Of a stretch of 64,000 nt of DNA, positions 12,620 to 29,132 are shown piece after piece. A program made the translations under genes and the position numbers. The DNA lies in assembly GCF_036370855.1 (NCBI RefSeq), contig NC_088098.1, positions 35,777,981-35,841,980 of the forward strand. The letters are read 5' to 3'. The notes beneath the pieces are model-generated. The model was not told the origin of the DNA. It ran no database searches and was given only the letters and a program-made list of their open reading frames with translations. The stretch is from Dromaius novaehollandiae (lineage: Eukaryota; Chordata; Aves; Casuariiformes; Dromaiidae). How positions within the stretch are numbered: the first letter of the stretch is position 1; each line of letters begins with the position of its first letter.

Positions 12620-15600
12620 TTCAAGTCGCTTATGAGTGCATTTTTACGGGGGAAGTATGTTGACTCTGAAAATTTTCATGCCTTAGTTGTAGTCCTGCTA
12701 TTTTGTACCGCTTCTGTAACATTAAAGATATATTTTACTCATAACTATTTTCAGGAAAAAAATGTTTGCATCTGCTTGTAATGAGAAGGATGCCTTGGGA
12801 GGTGTATCAGGTAAAGCATGGCCGGTACACCATGAGGTGGCAACCCATGTTCTAGTTAATTGAGGAAAAAATTTAGAGCTAAACATTGACCTTTTTCTGC
12901 AACAGCAGCAGAGCCAAATTTACAGCAGTGCTGCGTAATTCTGACAACCCCAACTTCAGTCCAAAGATTGTTGTTTCAGTTCTCAAAACTTGCTGTATAG
13001 TTGAATACTTAACTTAGGCCTAGCAAGATACTACATTGTGGTAACTGTGCAGTCTCTGAATTTAGTAATAATTTCAATATGTTTAAAATCTGTATGTTCT
13101 TCTCTCTAGTTACTCTCTGGATTTCTTTGCATGCATCAAAACATTTGTAATTCAGTTTTTGCAGGAATTCTGCAATGATCATTTTAGCAGGAAGTCTGAC
13201 TGGTAGAACATGCACAAACAAAACAGCTTTCACAGGGAATGATGACTATTTTACAGAAATAAGGAGAAAACATAAAACCATGGCAAACAGTCACGAAAAT
13301 AGTAAGGATAAATCTGATAAATGTTACAAAGTCCTGTTGAGGCTCGAACAGACTCAAAATAGCCTTTTCTTTGTAAGGACTGCAAATTTAAATTAAATAT
13401 TTCAGTCTGCAGGAAGTTGCAACTTCAGTAGGTATTGAAGGATAGTGAGTTTTATGAGTATGCTTAAAAATCCTCATTGTGTCACTTGTTTTGGAAACAG
13501 TGACAAGCTTATTTACATTTTGTATGAAACTACTGCAAGTTGCACATGCTTGTTAGTTTCTTACGTTAAGATGGATTCTTGAGATAACAGTGCCTTCCAG
13601 TAGGCCTGTTTTCTTTCTTAGAACATCGTGCATTAACTTTGTGTTCAGAGTTCAGGTCTAGTTGAGTCAAGTTTGTTTTTTAGAAGAAAAGGTTTTACTC
13701 AGTTTTACTAAGTATAGGCACTGGAACTAGTCCTATAAGATACATGCTAACTTTTGACATTGGCATGTATTAGTTGCTCTGCAGAAATTGCCCATATGTG
13801 CAGTATTAATCAAGGTGGTTCCCCTCAGTGAAAGGAGGAAAACTTGGTTAAGCAATCTCTATGGAATAAATGTCCCTGTGGGCAGTTCAAGGAGTCACTT
13901 AAACTTCTGTGACTTGCTTGTGCTGCAGTAACTCGTTGCTGTGTTTCTGCCTTTATTTTCTCAGGTAGTCGGTAAGATATCATGTCACTGCATACACTTA
14001 ATCATTCAGGCAATTTTTTTTGAAAATCCTCTGAAGATGCTCTGATTCAGTTAAAATATTTGAAAATTGAAGAAGGATTTTTGTCCAAGAAAAATTTGTA
14101 TATCAGTGTCCAAAAGAACTAGCTATGCAACCGACAAAATACTTATTTTTGTTGTCAAGACAAGAAGCTATCAAAACCAGATAAAAACTAGAAATGCTTC
14201 TAGCTTTGCTTACCAAACAGCTGATTCACTTCCAGAGACGCTGTATTAGTAATGAAACAGTTACACTTCCGGGAACCTTGAGTATAAAAGTCTCTTGATA
14301 ACACCATCAATTTTGTTTCTCTTTATACCTGAGAAGATTGTTACACATCTTAAATGATTCCTTGGCATAGAATTAATTGGTAAAGCTCCCAGTGGAGGTA
14401 CAACTTCATACGTGTAGAGATGCTATACAAACTTGTTTGGCCATAACTACTAAGGCATTTTCTCTTGCTTTGCTTTTCATAGAATTGAAACAAATTTTTC
14501 TAACAGTGTAATGCAAGTAAATAAAGAATGGGGATCGGAATTTGACTGAAATGTACCATTGTCATTAAGTGATTTGTTTGAAATAAGTCTTCAGTGAGTT
14601 AATTTGTTGTCTTGCAGGAAGCTATGGTTAGCTAATAATTTGTTTGTATTCTCTTAACTGAAGAGTAAAATATATTTGCTGTTCGCCATGCTTCTGTTTT
14701 CTTCAACTATAAATTTATACTTCTTAAGACCAGCATCTTATTGTATTTGGTCATCAGAATTTCCTATAAATGCGTAAGTCAAATCTAGGAGTACTTTTAA
14801 TTTCGCTTTTATAAGAGACATCACCTACTCTTTTGAGTAAGAATTATCTGAGTTGCCTTAACGCCTGAAATATCCAAAAGCTAGGGGAAAGGAACAGACT
14901 CCCGGTTTGGGTTCTGTTGTCAGGTGCTCCTTATGCACTGAAGTTATTCTGAAATAACCCTCCTTGAAGCTAAGGGATAAGAATTTAGGACTTCTCCTTA
15001 CACATGAACATTCAGGGAATATTAAGAACAGCACACAACTTTAATTTGCTCTAACTAGTTGTTTCCCTAAAGAATGGGCTCTAAACCAAGAGACTCAGCT
15101 TAGTGGAAATCTGGTGGTACAGACAATTAGAAAGATTTAGGTTTGGCAGTCTGAGCCTGCCTCAGTACCAGAATCCAGAAGCAAGCTGTCTGAGAAGACT
15201 TAATCCTCTGACCCTGGCTGGCTCTGCAGTTGAACTAGAGCTTTTTGTCCAAATGCCTGACCATTGTTTTCTCATTCCAGCTCAGGGCTCATCTCCCCTC
15301 TCTGAGAAGTAAAATTCTTTCCTGAGGTGAATTTCTCCACTGCTAATTCTAAGCAGGTAAACCTGGTCAGTTGGTTTCTCATTCTAATTTTTGAAACTTT
15401 TTTCCCCCCATGCAAACAACTGTGATGAATTTAGGGGTGCGATTCCCAAATTTGGGGTGGTTCTAACAAAATAACTCTTCCAGAGCAGTAAAGGTGCAGG
15501 GACAGAAGCATTATGAAAATTATAGTGAGTACACCATATCTTCTCAAGAGAACCAGAATGTCAGGATCTGAAAAAGAATCACAGCGTTCTATATAAAGTG

Positions 15601-18600
15601 CTGAATATTCATAATCCCTTCTGGAAATGATCATGCTTCTGGAAGGGACTATTTGTTTAATTCTGTACCTGAACAACTAGTTCATGTAAGCAAGTCTCAG
15701 GGATAGCTTTTTCAGGTAGTGACTATGTTAAGTTCCTGTCTTTTGGCCTGGAGGTGAGCTCTGGTTACAGCTTTGTCTGGTGTAAATTCATGTGGAAAGA
15801 TTGGATGATTAGCTCTCTGGTTCTTCAGACAAATACCAAAGTTGAATCAGATACCAAAATTTGAAGCTGAAGGAGTTGTGAGAAAGCTAGCAAACTCAAT
15901 TCTACCAAAACAAACAAAAACAAAATCCCTAGCACTTCTATTGCTATCATATCAAGCCCAATTCCCTTCAGAAGCCTCAAGTGGTATTAGGACCTTTCTG
16001 AATTCCTCATTCAGCTCTTTAGGTTGTTCCTTTCTAGGAAAGCTTTACAAGAAGTAACTGTGCAGTTTCTTCATTCACTGCGAAAGTAGTGTTTCTTATT
16101 TCTCAACTTTCTTAGCATCATCACTTTGCTTCAGCTTGGTCTGGAGATGTGAAGAAAATGTCGAAGAGGCACTTTTTCCCCACTTTATCTAATTAGGGCA
16201 GAAGCTGAAAGCAAGTTTCGTGTTGAGAGTCCTTGGAAGATGTGAGCCTTTTCAGATATTTCCTTTCTAGTGAATTGTCTTGCTTAAATTTCTGTTCAAA
16301 TTGTGTTTATTCAAAGACTTTGTCATCCTTCAAAGTCAGTTTTAGTTAAGACATCAATGTGTGTAAAAAGTTCTTGCTCCTTTTGTTTATTTTACTTTAT
16401 AAAATGTACTTTTATTTTAAGAAGTGCACCATTCAGATACAGAATTAAGCAGGCAATCATTGTGCTTTAGGAAAAATTCTTCTCTGAAGAAGTCCCTTGT
16501 TTACCATCAACTGTTCAGTTTACTCACCACCTTTTAGTTCTCTCTGTCAAAACTGAGAAAACAAAAAACTGAGTATCTGATCTGTTATTTCTGCTGCGGG
16601 TTCAAAAGAGGATAAATGAAGGTGAGAGATTGATTCTGAGGTATGAGATGGCAGAGGAGAGTGCACCATTATTAATAATAAGCATTGTTCTTTTTGTTGG
16701 ATGTGTTAATCAGAGAGAGAAAGTAATCTGGACAAACTGACCAGAGAGGCTGCACAGCCTTGGCAGCCTTATGGGCTGTTATGTTTCGGGAACTATGCAA
16801 GGCGGTTCTTGAAGTACCACTTGCAGTTAATGGAGACAATTTGAAAGTGAGCTCTCAATGCTTGAGAGAATGTACATTTGAGACAGCATTGGAATACTGT
16901 TCATGTGAAAATGCTATTTCTTGAAGAATGTCTTCTGTCATTTTTGTTTCCAGCTAAATCTTGCATTAGACATTTTCAGAGTTCATAGTTATGCTGAATA
17001 TCTGTGCATATAAATAGTGGTCTAAGCTGTTCAAAACAAGCAGTAATTAAGGGGGAAAAGGCCTTACTTTTCGCATACCTCCTATCTTCCTATTCCATAG
17101 TGCCTGCTTAGAGACCACAGTTGACAGCATTTTTCTGCCTAAAGATGGAGGAGCAGAACAAGGCAAAACAAAGAAAGTTGGCATTGCTCTTGCTTTGGAG
17201 GTGTCTCACCTTGAAGGCAGCCAGTGTTCAAGGCAGTATAAATTTCTCTGTTAAGATAGTCTCTGCTAAAAGAACAGGGAAGGTAGGGATTCAAGCGAGT
17301 TACTCCCTTTATTATTCAGAGTAAGTTTTAAATTCTTAGTTTCTAATTGTTGAGTGATTCTGTGGATACTTCACATCAACTAGTGTCCAGTTAAGTTGGG
17401 GTTTTTTTTGCTTGTCTTTTACTCAGCTAGCTATCATGGTCTCTTCCCTTCTATTGTGCCCCTTTCAGTATATTCATTTTCTAGTCCTTTTCCTGAGTTT
17501 GAGTGAACTGAGGCTCCTGTACTCGGAGTTCACACGTATTGTTCTTGGACTTGGCCCTATCTTATAGAAATTGCAGCCGTGGTGTGATGTAGCTGTAGCT
17601 TTAGAATGCTAAATTCTAGGTGAGGAAACAGGTAACTGTCTTCTCATTTGAAGGACTGAGATCTTGTGATCTAATGATCTGTTCCCCTCTTCCAGTTAAG
17701 TAGTACAGTTGCTTTCTGATAGCTTTAGAATTAAAAGGATGTCATTGAAACGTCATGGATGTCGTGGTTAGTGTGAACTACTGAAAATTTTTCTTAAGGT
17801 GCTACTCTGAGCTCTGTCTTACTGACTGTACAAGTGATTTTATAATTACACATTCTTCCAAAGTTCTTTCAGTAATACTTTTTTTTATTCCAATTCAGGG
17901 GAGGGGGGAGGGAACACATGTTGTGAAATGCAGGGGAAGGACTGATAAGCAGATATTTCAGTTAGTCCATTATCTGTTTGAGAATGAGTAGGGAAATATT
18001 TTAAGGCAGAAAAGACCAACCACCAGAAGTTTGGGCTTTATAACATGGGTTTTATAATGTGTAAATCTTCCAGCAGTCAAACGCTTTGCTTTAATGTCAT
18101 GTTTGAAGCTTGATGGTTTCTATTGCTTCAAATTCCAGAAAGTAACTGAAAGATTGGGTGCTTCATGGCTAGAGTCTCCTTTCCTATGCTTCGTCTTCTG
18201 TCTTCCCCCTCTCTTTCCACTATTTGTCATAGCCGAGTCAAAAGGTAAATCATGTCGGCACTGGATGGTCCTGAATACGATATTGGTTCCATAGGCAAGT
18301 GTATTATCAGTCTGAAAAGCAAAGTAAGAGTAAGAATGAGGTTTGGGACACAAGCAGCCTGCCAGTACAACGTGTGATCTGGGAAAATGGGTTTGAGCTA
18401 GTGCAGTCAGGCCAGGCTAGTCAGGAATTGCTGGAAAGTCAAGCTCAGGCAGGATTGGAGTCCTAAATCAGTCTGGGGCACACCTGCAACCAGCAGGCAT
18501 ACTGATCAGGAAAAAGCAAATGCTAGGATTTTCTGATCCTGAATAGTGGGGCAGACCAACAGTGTCGTAAACCAGCTTCTGGCTTCCTAGGCTGCTGGCT

Positions 18601-21600
18601 CCTTAGTTGAGAAGGAAGCAAAGACCTGTGATCAGGAAAACTTTCCTTGCTTAGAAAAGTTTATTTAGCTATGAATTGAGCTTCTTATCTATTAGAAAAC
18701 AGTAAGAGGAGGGCGAAGTGACATCAGGACAGCTATGTGAAGTAGAGTGGTAGACCTAAGTGGGAGCAGACAATACATGGTAGTGCTTCTGCATGCTGTG
18801 TTACAGAGATGGCCAAGTTAAACAAGAGTTTTGGAAAGTGAAGTATGATGTTTTGTGTTGCATTCCAACATGTCATGACTAACACTGCAATAACTGACAG
18901 CAGAATAGTGCAGGGATGCTGAACTAGCTCTATATATGCTGTATAGGTGTACAGTGCGTATAAAGGCTTACAGTGTGCTCTCAGATAGGGAGATGGGGAA
19001 TAACTGTTGCAAGGAGGGAGGAAGTTAGTACTTTCATCACTCATTGAGCTGGGAGAAAGAGTCAGGGAGACATTTAAGTGTACTGCAGCATGACTTTTTC
19101 AGAAGTTCAAATATGTTAGAAAAGCCTTGTGCTTAGATGCTTCAAAGATGATGAAGATTGGCTAACCAAGCTGGAACAATATATATATACTTCAGTTATG
19201 TATCACTGCTTAAGAAAGTAGTTAAATGTATATATAGCAATTGGATGTTTAGGACTGGCCTTTCAAACCTAGATGCCGAAAGAAGCCTGGACTTGTGCTA
19301 AATTCTCCTGTATCCCTGTTTAAAAGAGAGCCAAAATGGAATTATCAGTACTTCACTGAAACTGAGTTGCTGGCTTCTTATTTCAGGATATGGAATTTCC
19401 TTTAAGGAATTAGATCATTCAGTAAGAAAAGTTGTCACAAGTGACTCAAACCAGGAGGTAAACAGAGACATTTGGTGGCTGCTCCATCAGTTCTATTATT
19501 TATAAATCACTGTCGTTATTGACGTGTCCATATTTAGTTGCTAACTTGAGACTGAAGTTTGGAAAATGTTGCTTAAACCATTCTTTCTAATGCACTGAAA
19601 CTGCTGCAGTTTGCTCAGGTTACTTGAATCTATGCTGGGATTTCCCCTACACCCACCAAATTTTTTGTCATTCTAGTGACACCTTTCCAAAAATAAAGGC
19701 ATAACTGAATATTTGTTTTACAAAAATAACAGGTAGAGTAGTTAAAGGCTTAACTTCTCATGAGTTTGAGAGGCATGTTTCAGTACAATTAGAGATACTG
19801 CTTTTTCTTACAGTTTGTGGAAAGGCTTGGAGGATTTACAGTTTTGTGGATCTAATTGAACATTTAAAATGGTGCCAAATGCATTAGCCTTGTGGTGTGA
19901 AATGGTTCATCGTAGTCTGTGGTTGCAAAAAAATCTGTGTAGGGAGGAAAATTATTGAACTATAAAGAGAGGACTGGAAAGATGTTTTTGTTAGGTGTGA
20001 AACTCGCCAAAGAGTTCTGATGTGTTTTTGGTAACAGAAGTGTGGGGAGAGACTTTCTGCGCTGTTGGATGTTGGGTCAATGTTATTTCATTACTGCTTT
20101 GTCTTTGCATCCTTATTGCTTATTCAGGGTGCAGCATAAGGTTTCAGTAAGTAAAAAGTTGCTCACAATGTGTTTACAAGAAGAGAATTAAATAGTACCT
20201 GACTTCTTGATTTTTCCAGTCTGTGGATAATGTGGTGTTCATCAGTGATGGCATAGATGGACATTAACATGGAGGTGCTCTAACTTTTATGTAAGTGATC
20301 TTAAACATGGTGATATGTGCTAAGCACCTAATGGATGGGGAGATTACTGCTGAGAGGGGAGTTCTTGCCTCACTCCTGCAGCTTACCTTGTACCAGTGCC
20401 TGTGCTGGATCCCCTTCCCTCCCCCTTCCCAACTTTTTATTCCTGGGCAGGGGGAAATCACCTTTCTGCTGGAAAAGAAAGAACAGGTAACGCGATCTGA
20501 TAAGTGCCAGAGCCAGTGCAGGCAAGGAACCGAGACCTGCCTCCCTTGGCAGTAGAAGCAGTTCTGTTAGCTCAGTTACTAACAGAGCTGTAACTAAAAG
20601 GTGCAGTTTCTTGAGCAGTATAAATCAGACTTGCCCCAAAAAAATGGTCCCAGGCCTAGTCATCTCATTAAAGTGTTTCAAGGCCTTTTTTTGTTTTTGC
20701 CAAGTTATTTTTCAAGAGAGATGAGCAAGCTGATCCAGTGGACAGTGTGGCCATCTAAGGTAGTGTAGAGCAGGGAGACAGATCTAGCTTGCAGGAGAGG
20801 AGTGGTCTCAGTAGTATTTTGGATGTCCTCAAGTTATTCACAAAACTACAATTGGTGTAACTGCATTTAAGTCTCTAGCAAAACATTAATCAGTTTTCAC
20901 ATTTAAGCAGGGATTTTTTTTTAAACTAACTTCTGCTATTCTTTTTGAGAAATGTGCACTTGCTGGGAAGAGGTGGGTTTAGTATTCTTACACAAGTCTT
21001 CCTGTGAATGATTCCTTGTTTAGCATTTAAGTCTTTTCTGAAAGAAAATGCATGTTATCTCCTCATAGATGGTTGCTGCTTATCAATAGTCACTGTTAGC
21101 TTTAATATAGGAGGTTTATTCAGAATTCCTTTTATGGGAGAACAGTAATGTGGTAGAAATACTGTTTACTGATGGTTTGCAACATGTTATTGTAGCTTCA
21201 TTAGGAATAGGTCATTTGAAAATGACTGTTGTATATTTGGTTTAAAAAGGGGGGAGAAAGCCTTTATATCAAACTGTGCTTAGTGAACTGGATTGTGTTA
21301 TCCTGATTCTGCTTTCTAGGTGTCTACTGACCCAAGTTTTATCTACAAACTTTGTATGTTATTTCAAATAGATGACAATACTAAATATATAAATAAAGAG
21401 ATGGTGTTGTCTTTAAAAATAAAAAGAAATCTCCTGCTTTTTGTTTTTTGTCAGCATGTTCAGGCTTTAGTGGTGTCAGTCTTCAGAGGAAACTGTGGAG
21501 ATCTTTCATACATGTCAGATATATTTACATGCAGACACATATGTATAAAAAACAAAAGTTGTGCAGTCTGAAAGGAGCTTGGGAGATTGAGGAGAGAATG

Positions 21601-22640
21601 TAATAGCTGTAAAATTTAAGACTCGTTCTTAGAATGTTGTATCAATACCATAGGTAATGAATAGTAGTAGCAGTTTACCTGATAAACCTATTCAATAGAC
21701 TCTAAATATGATGGCTGTGAAACTGCAAGGCCTTTAGGCATCTGTGTGCCTTCTAGGAGGTTGGAGGCGGTGGTTTTGTTTTCTATGGGGGTTGTTTTGG
21801 TCTGTTGTTCCAAAGTGTACAATGCAAGTAACTTTGAGTTAGAGATCTTGACACCTCTACGAAATACCTTAGTGCTTTGTGTGACTATTACTGGGAGGTC
21901 CTAGAGATTTATTTGCATGGCTAGAAAAGGCCTTGTAGGTTTCTGAGAAATGCATGAGATGATGCCATCTCACTTGATGGCGTGCTATAATACAAGTAAT
22001 TTGCCTTACTCATAGGAGTAAATTAATTTCTTTGCCAAATTCCTGCTCACTGTTAATCTATCTAGAGGACTCTGAGAAACTGATAAATGCATGTAGGTGT
22101 GAGCAGATCCTTGTGCACTGGATTTTTTTTAAATTGCCTGTGATATCTTGGCACGATCATGATACTAAGCTCTAATTATTACATAGTCTTAATCTGTTTT
22201 TCAATTTTCTCTAAATTACTGTGCCATAAGATACAAAAAACTTTTCCGAATCCATACTGTCTTGGCTACGAAGTTATGCTAGATAGTGCATGAAGAACAG
22301 TTCTTTTTTTGAGTCTTAGTCCTGGTAACAAGAAAATCTTGGATGTGTTATATGTGCTAGAAGAAGTAGCATCACGCAGTAGTTGTTAATAATTCTGAAA
22401 GAATACTATATCTTGAGTAAGTGCCCATGGTTTCTGTTTCTATGTTGTGTAATAATTAAAGTGACATCCTGCTTAGATTATGCCTGTGTAGTGCATATAA
22501 TGGTATCTGTCCTGCATTTATCAGTTCATATCAGTATTTAACTGTTCATGACTTGATGTATAAGTAAGCTAACAGCACCTGTAGTAATGCTAAAATAATC
22601 CTATTGAACAAACTGTTGAATAATTTATTGTGCATTTTAG

Positions 22641-22668
22641 GTATTGGAGGTGATTTCTCTCTTGCATC
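22641..22668 (+). other. RAP1B: RAP1B 5' UTR part of the first coding exon
   Basis: The acceptor TGCATTTTAG ends at 22640, and 28 leader bases precede the start codon. The context CATC before ATGC is a moderate Kozak match. The pyrimidine tract is weak, but the exon is fixed by the coding sequence and the donor that follow. Confidence 0.8.
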
Positions 22669-22725
22669 ATGCGTGAATACAAGCTAGTGGTTCTTGGTTC
22701 TGGAGGTGTTGGAAAGTCTGCCCTG
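22669..22725 (+). CDS. RAP1B: RAP1B coding exon 1 (residues 1-19)
   Basis: Starts at ATG and encodes MREYKLVVLGSGGVGKSAL, the N-terminal strand and P-loop of Rap1b. The G1 motif GSGGVGKS (residues 10-17) binds the GTP phosphates, and Gly12 is the position of the classic activating mutation in this family. The exon ends in phase 0 at CTG before the donor GTAAGT. This ATG is the only one giving the canonical Rap N-terminus, and no upstream in-frame ATG lies between the acceptor and this codon. Confidence 0.97.
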
Positions 22726-24144
22726 GTAAGTACTCCGTAAGCCAATTCAAGCATGTTTTCTTAGGCTTCTCATATCTTGCTTTTTCTCTTCTATACTCTC
22801 TCTACTATATTCCTTTTATGGAAGTGTATGCAAATGCTTAGAAATACAAGTAATGACTGCTGAGGGTTCCTGGCTGATATAGGTATTTCCTTTACTACAC
22901 ATCTGTCAGCACTTTCTGGATATGTCTGCATTCATTGGTGCTTGTTACATTCACGCACGTGTGTTTGGACTGGGTTGGTCAATGATGCTTGGTCAAGTCT
23001 TTGCCTGTCTTATGCAGTGAAGAATATAACCAAAGTGTTACAAAGGTCTCTGGCTTTACTGGATAACCTTGCCTTAAGTTTGTGGGAAATCGAGCTGCTT
23101 TGTGAAATTGGCAGTATGAGTGGGTTTGCCACTGCCTGTCCTTATTAACTTCTGTCTCTAGAAAATTTGGGGTGCTCTTTGCTTAACTTTTGATGGCAGT
23201 CCCAGAAGCACTAATTGTTTTATGCTGATACTTCTATCCATTTGCATATTTGTAGATAGATTAGCATGTTTTCCATATATTTACCTGTAAGTAGTTGTAT
23301 AGTTGTAGCAGGTAGACAATTGTAAGCCAAAGAGCTGGTGCATTTTAGTTAAACTGTTACAGAAAAATTTAGTTACCTAGACTACCACTTTGCAAAAGTT
23401 TTAGATGGGCTGAGAACATCATATTATCTGAACTTTAGATCTTCCAGTTTAATTGTGCATCTTACGAGGTCTAGAGGTCTGCTGTAGTCAGGTAAGAACT
23501 CTTCTCCTGCCAAGCAGTTTCTAAAGGAAAACTTTCTTGACAAATCATCTCAGATTGTGAAAGAACTTTTTCCTTCACCTCTGCATTCTTTATCTTACTG
23601 CAGCATTTCTGGAGTTGAACCTGTCCGCTCTGACTCGGCCATTGAGTCTTAAAGTTCCACTTGACTTGTGCTAAAAACGTCCTACATGCTAGGTATACAG
23701 GAATATCCTATAGAGACTGGTTAAGACTAGTAAATGCTGGCAGTCATTTTTCACTGATTTCTATGCTGGTAAATCAGTAGCAGAAAGTGCAGTAGTTATG
23801 CAAATGTAAAAGCCATGCAGTTGTGCAGTATCCTATTCAACTAAAAACTAATAAGGACACCAACAGTTAGACAAGCTTTTAAAATAAAAGCATCTTTTAA
23901 TTCTTACGCTCCAAGTGAAGGTGGATAAAAGGTGTAGTGTTGCCTTACTTAACAGTACTTAGTCAAATGGGCATATACCTCTAACTTCCTGTCATTTCTT
24001 GTAACTTAGAGTTAAGTCAATCACTTAATTTGTCTTCAGAAATGTAACTGGTAACTGAGTATACACCTAGAACAGTAATTTGAATATAATGTTTACAAAA
24101 TACCACTATATAAGAAAGATCTTACTGGAACTTTTGTGTTGCAG
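22726..24144 (+). other. RAP1B: RAP1B intron 2
   Basis: About 1.4 kb, AT-rich, with a GTAAGT donor and a TTGTGTTGCAG acceptor. No repeat, RNA gene or cryptic exon was recognised. Confidence 0.8.
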
Positions 24145-24213
24145 ACTGTACAGTTTGTTCAAGGAATATTTGTTGAAAAATACGATCCTACGATAGAAGA
24201 CTCCTACAGAAAG
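24145..24213 (+). CDS. RAP1B: RAP1B coding exon 2 (residues 20-42)
   Basis: Encodes [20 protein letters not shown] and then YRK. This holds the switch I / effector loop (YDPTIEDSY, residues 32-40) with Thr35, which coordinates magnesium and senses the gamma phosphate. The effector loop is shared with Ras, while Lys31 (EKYDP) is the Rap-type residue that steers effector choice. The exon is phase 0 at both ends, with acceptor TTGCAG and donor GTATAT. Confidence 0.97.
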
Positions 24214-27050
24214 GTATATGCAATAGATCTCTCTACTGTTACAAAAATTTAAGGATTTGATTAGAACTCCAGTAGATGCTGTCAAACACTGGAGTCACTG
24301 GTTGAGAAAAGGGTATGCCTGGTAAATGCCACATAATATCTTGTAACTTAACAAGTTTGACACGGAAAGACACTCACTAATGCATTGTTGTGCTTGCTGT
24401 TAGTGGCATTTGTCTGTTGAAAACTTTATCTAAAAGGATTAATTCAAGACAACCTTTTTAATACTGTCTCACTAGCTAGCAAATAAAAATGGCATTTGCA
24501 TGCTCAGTATTGGAGACACTGATTTAAAAAATATATATATATATATGTTTTCCTGTGCTAAGTACTCTAGTGGTTATGTATTTGAGCTAATACAGGTAAA
24601 TTTGGAGTTGAATTTCAGTTTCTAAATCTCTTTGCTACTAGTAAAATCCACTCCAAACAAATTCAGGCTCTTTAGAATGCTGGAGGCAACATACTGTATT
24701 CTTAACAGTTTCAGTAATAGCTTGATACGCTTCCATTGGGGCGGTGTGTTGCCTTATTACTTAAGTTGACACAAAGCTGTTGTAAATGGACCAAAACTTA
24801 CAGTGGCCATCTCATGGTCTTCCCATCTTCAGTGTGAGAGGCTGAAAGGTCTGACTCTTCACTTGCATCATCTTGAATCTCCATACTGCTTGCTTGTTTG
24901 TTTCAGCTGAGACCATGATTAATATTCCAGGCTGAGAAAGTTTACACCTGGGCTGCAACCAAAAGAGTTAATCTTGTGGTGAAGCAGATTAGTTTTCAGC
25001 TGTATTAGTTTCTTAATTTTTTTAAGCTTAATTACTTTTCAGATGTGTTGCCTCTCCAATGCAGCTCACCGTGTGGTCACAAAAATGCCAGTGTCTGCAC
25101 AAGAGAGGCAAGATGCACCAACCCTATCTGGGGATGGGGAGAAATTGCAGGAGCTCCTCTGTTGGCAGTAGCCTGCATTTATATTGGAGTAAAGAGGCTG
25201 CATTAGCAACTCTTGCAGTCTATGGTTGTCAGAATCTCTTCTGAACAGAAGAGGAATTACTGAGAGCTGATGGAAATCTGTATGCTGGAAAATCCTAGTC
25301 TGTTTTAAGCATGTGGGGATTCAGCCAGAGCTAGAACTGTCATATTAAAGAGACAACAGCAACAACAAATTCTATCTGGCAGCTTACTACTTTTAAGTAC
25401 ACTGTATTAGAGGAGCAGAAATTTGGCCCCTATCCAGATGTTTGGGCTTGACCCAGTGAAGGCCTGCAATAAATGACTCTGAAAATTGCAAGCTGTACTA
25501 AAGTGAAATGTTTCTTTTAATATATATTTACATTATTCAGATCATGTTAGATTTGTGATGTTTGCTGGATGAATTTTCAAAAGAAAATTCCAAGAAGTTT
25601 CCATGGACCCTGAAAAATGTGAAGCCATCTCAAGCAATTCTGCATTTTGTTAATAACTTTTTTTTAAGTGAAGATCTTAAAATATTCATTTCAGGTTTGG
25701 TCATGAACTGGCTAAGAATATCTCTTTGTAGCTTTATTTTCAAATCAGTCAGATTGTTGAAGTCGTCTTAAGTCTGGACAATGCTCCATGCAGTTGCTTT
25801 TTTCCCCCCTGCTACTAGCTAGTATTCTAATTTGCTTCTTGACTTGGGTGTTTTTAAGCATACAGTTCTATACTGGTTAAATCTAATTTTAAAGTGTTTG
25901 ATGTTGAAAGGATGTGGCTTTAAATATTAAAAGTTTGTCTGAAACTGGATTCTAAAGCTAATTGAACACCATAATTGAGCATAATGTCTTGAAAACTGAA
26001 GCCCTGGTTTACTCCCCGAATATTTCTCCCTAAAGAGAGTAAATGCTGCTTAATTGGCTGAATACTTTTTGTCAGCAATATATGCTAAAATAGTAGCTAT
26101 TAAAGGAATCCCCATCCCAAGGCAGCATGTGAGAGAGAGTGGAAAAGAAGTGAGGGGAAGGAAATTATCTTTTTTTCCCCCTGAAACTTAAATCTAGTTA
26201 AAAAAGTAAAGCCCAAAGTTAGGCTAGTGATAATGCATCTACTGGGGAGGAAGGAAACAAAGCTCTTCCTGAGTGTTGATCTGCAACTAGGAATTTTACA
26301 TGCAAATGCAAACAGGTGATGTGTGCTGATAGCCTGAAAGAAAGAAACGTGGGCAGCCTGTGTTGTTACTTCTGCTAAAGCTTTCCTCTCTTGAACCAGC
26401 CTCAGGGTGCTTCCATTTTCTGTGCTGCCCTCTCACAACCATTTTTCTGGAGGTCAAAACTAGATAGAGGAACTGTGAATTAGATGGAGGGACTGATCCG
26501 ACTACTTAAACCTTCTATTTATGGAAGATTCTTTTTAAGCTGGATAAATTTCTTAATTAGTGTCACTAAAAGCTTAGTTTTGGGAAACCAGTCTTATTGG
26601 CTTGCTCGGTGTACTGTACATTATGAACCTCTCATTCTCTTATTGATCTAAATTACTCTTAAATGGCCATTAGTGTGCCAGTCCGACTGTCTAGCTTTCA
26701 CGTCTACTTTTCAGTCTGTGAGTAAGCACTGAAACAAATAGAAATTAGTTGTGCTAGTTGCTGATAACCATTATTACAAGTTTAGCCAGCTGCTTTTTAA
26801 TAAACAAAAATACCTAATCACTTTGGGAAGTGGTACTTGACTGCTGAAGCTTCTTTTGCAAATGTCACTAGGACTCTTCAGAGAGCTTCTTCCTGCTGTT
26901 TTCAAAGCATATACCCATCTAAACTTCTTATGCCATTATGTTGCCTTATGCATTATAAATTTGCTTATAAAAATCACACAGTTCCTAATGTCTTTGGAGG
27001 GGAGTGTTACAAGAGGAAGTGTTCTAACCGGATCTCTCTCTTTTTGGCAG
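24214..27050 (+). other. RAP1B: RAP1B intron 3
   Basis: About 2.8 kb and AT-rich. It contains a short (AT)n run at about 24531-24546. The frames open across 26837-27058 run into the next exon and are not separate genes. Nothing else was recognised. Confidence 0.75.
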
Positions 27051-27107
27051 CAAGTTGAAGTAGATGCACAACAGTGTATGCTTGAAATATTAGATACTGC
27101 AGGAACG
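27051..27107 (+). CDS. RAP1B: RAP1B coding exon 3 (residues 43-61)
   Basis: Encodes QVEVDAQQCMLEILDTAGT. It contains the G3 motif DTAG (residues 57-60), followed by Thr61. Threonine instead of the Ras glutamine at 61 is the Rap hallmark and explains its low intrinsic GTPase rate and dependence on RapGAPs that supply a catalytic asparagine. Acceptor TTTTTGGCAG, donor GTATGT, phase 0. Confidence 0.97.

Positions 27108-29132
<2,025 letters not shown>

Larger units (their letters stand above)
2862..22640 (+). other. RAP1B: RAP1B intron 1
   Basis: About 19.8 kb if the 2861 donor is right, and at least 19.1 kb otherwise. It is AT-rich with no recognisable exon, RNA gene or full transposable element. 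It carries simple repeats (A24 at 3566, T20 at 4463, C17 at 7990), small tandem duplications of 11 bp at 7709-7730 and 15 bp at 12591-12619, and a perfect 23-bp-stem hairpin at 10784-10833. Large first introns often hold enhancers, but none can be identified here without conservation or chromatin data. Confidence 0.8.
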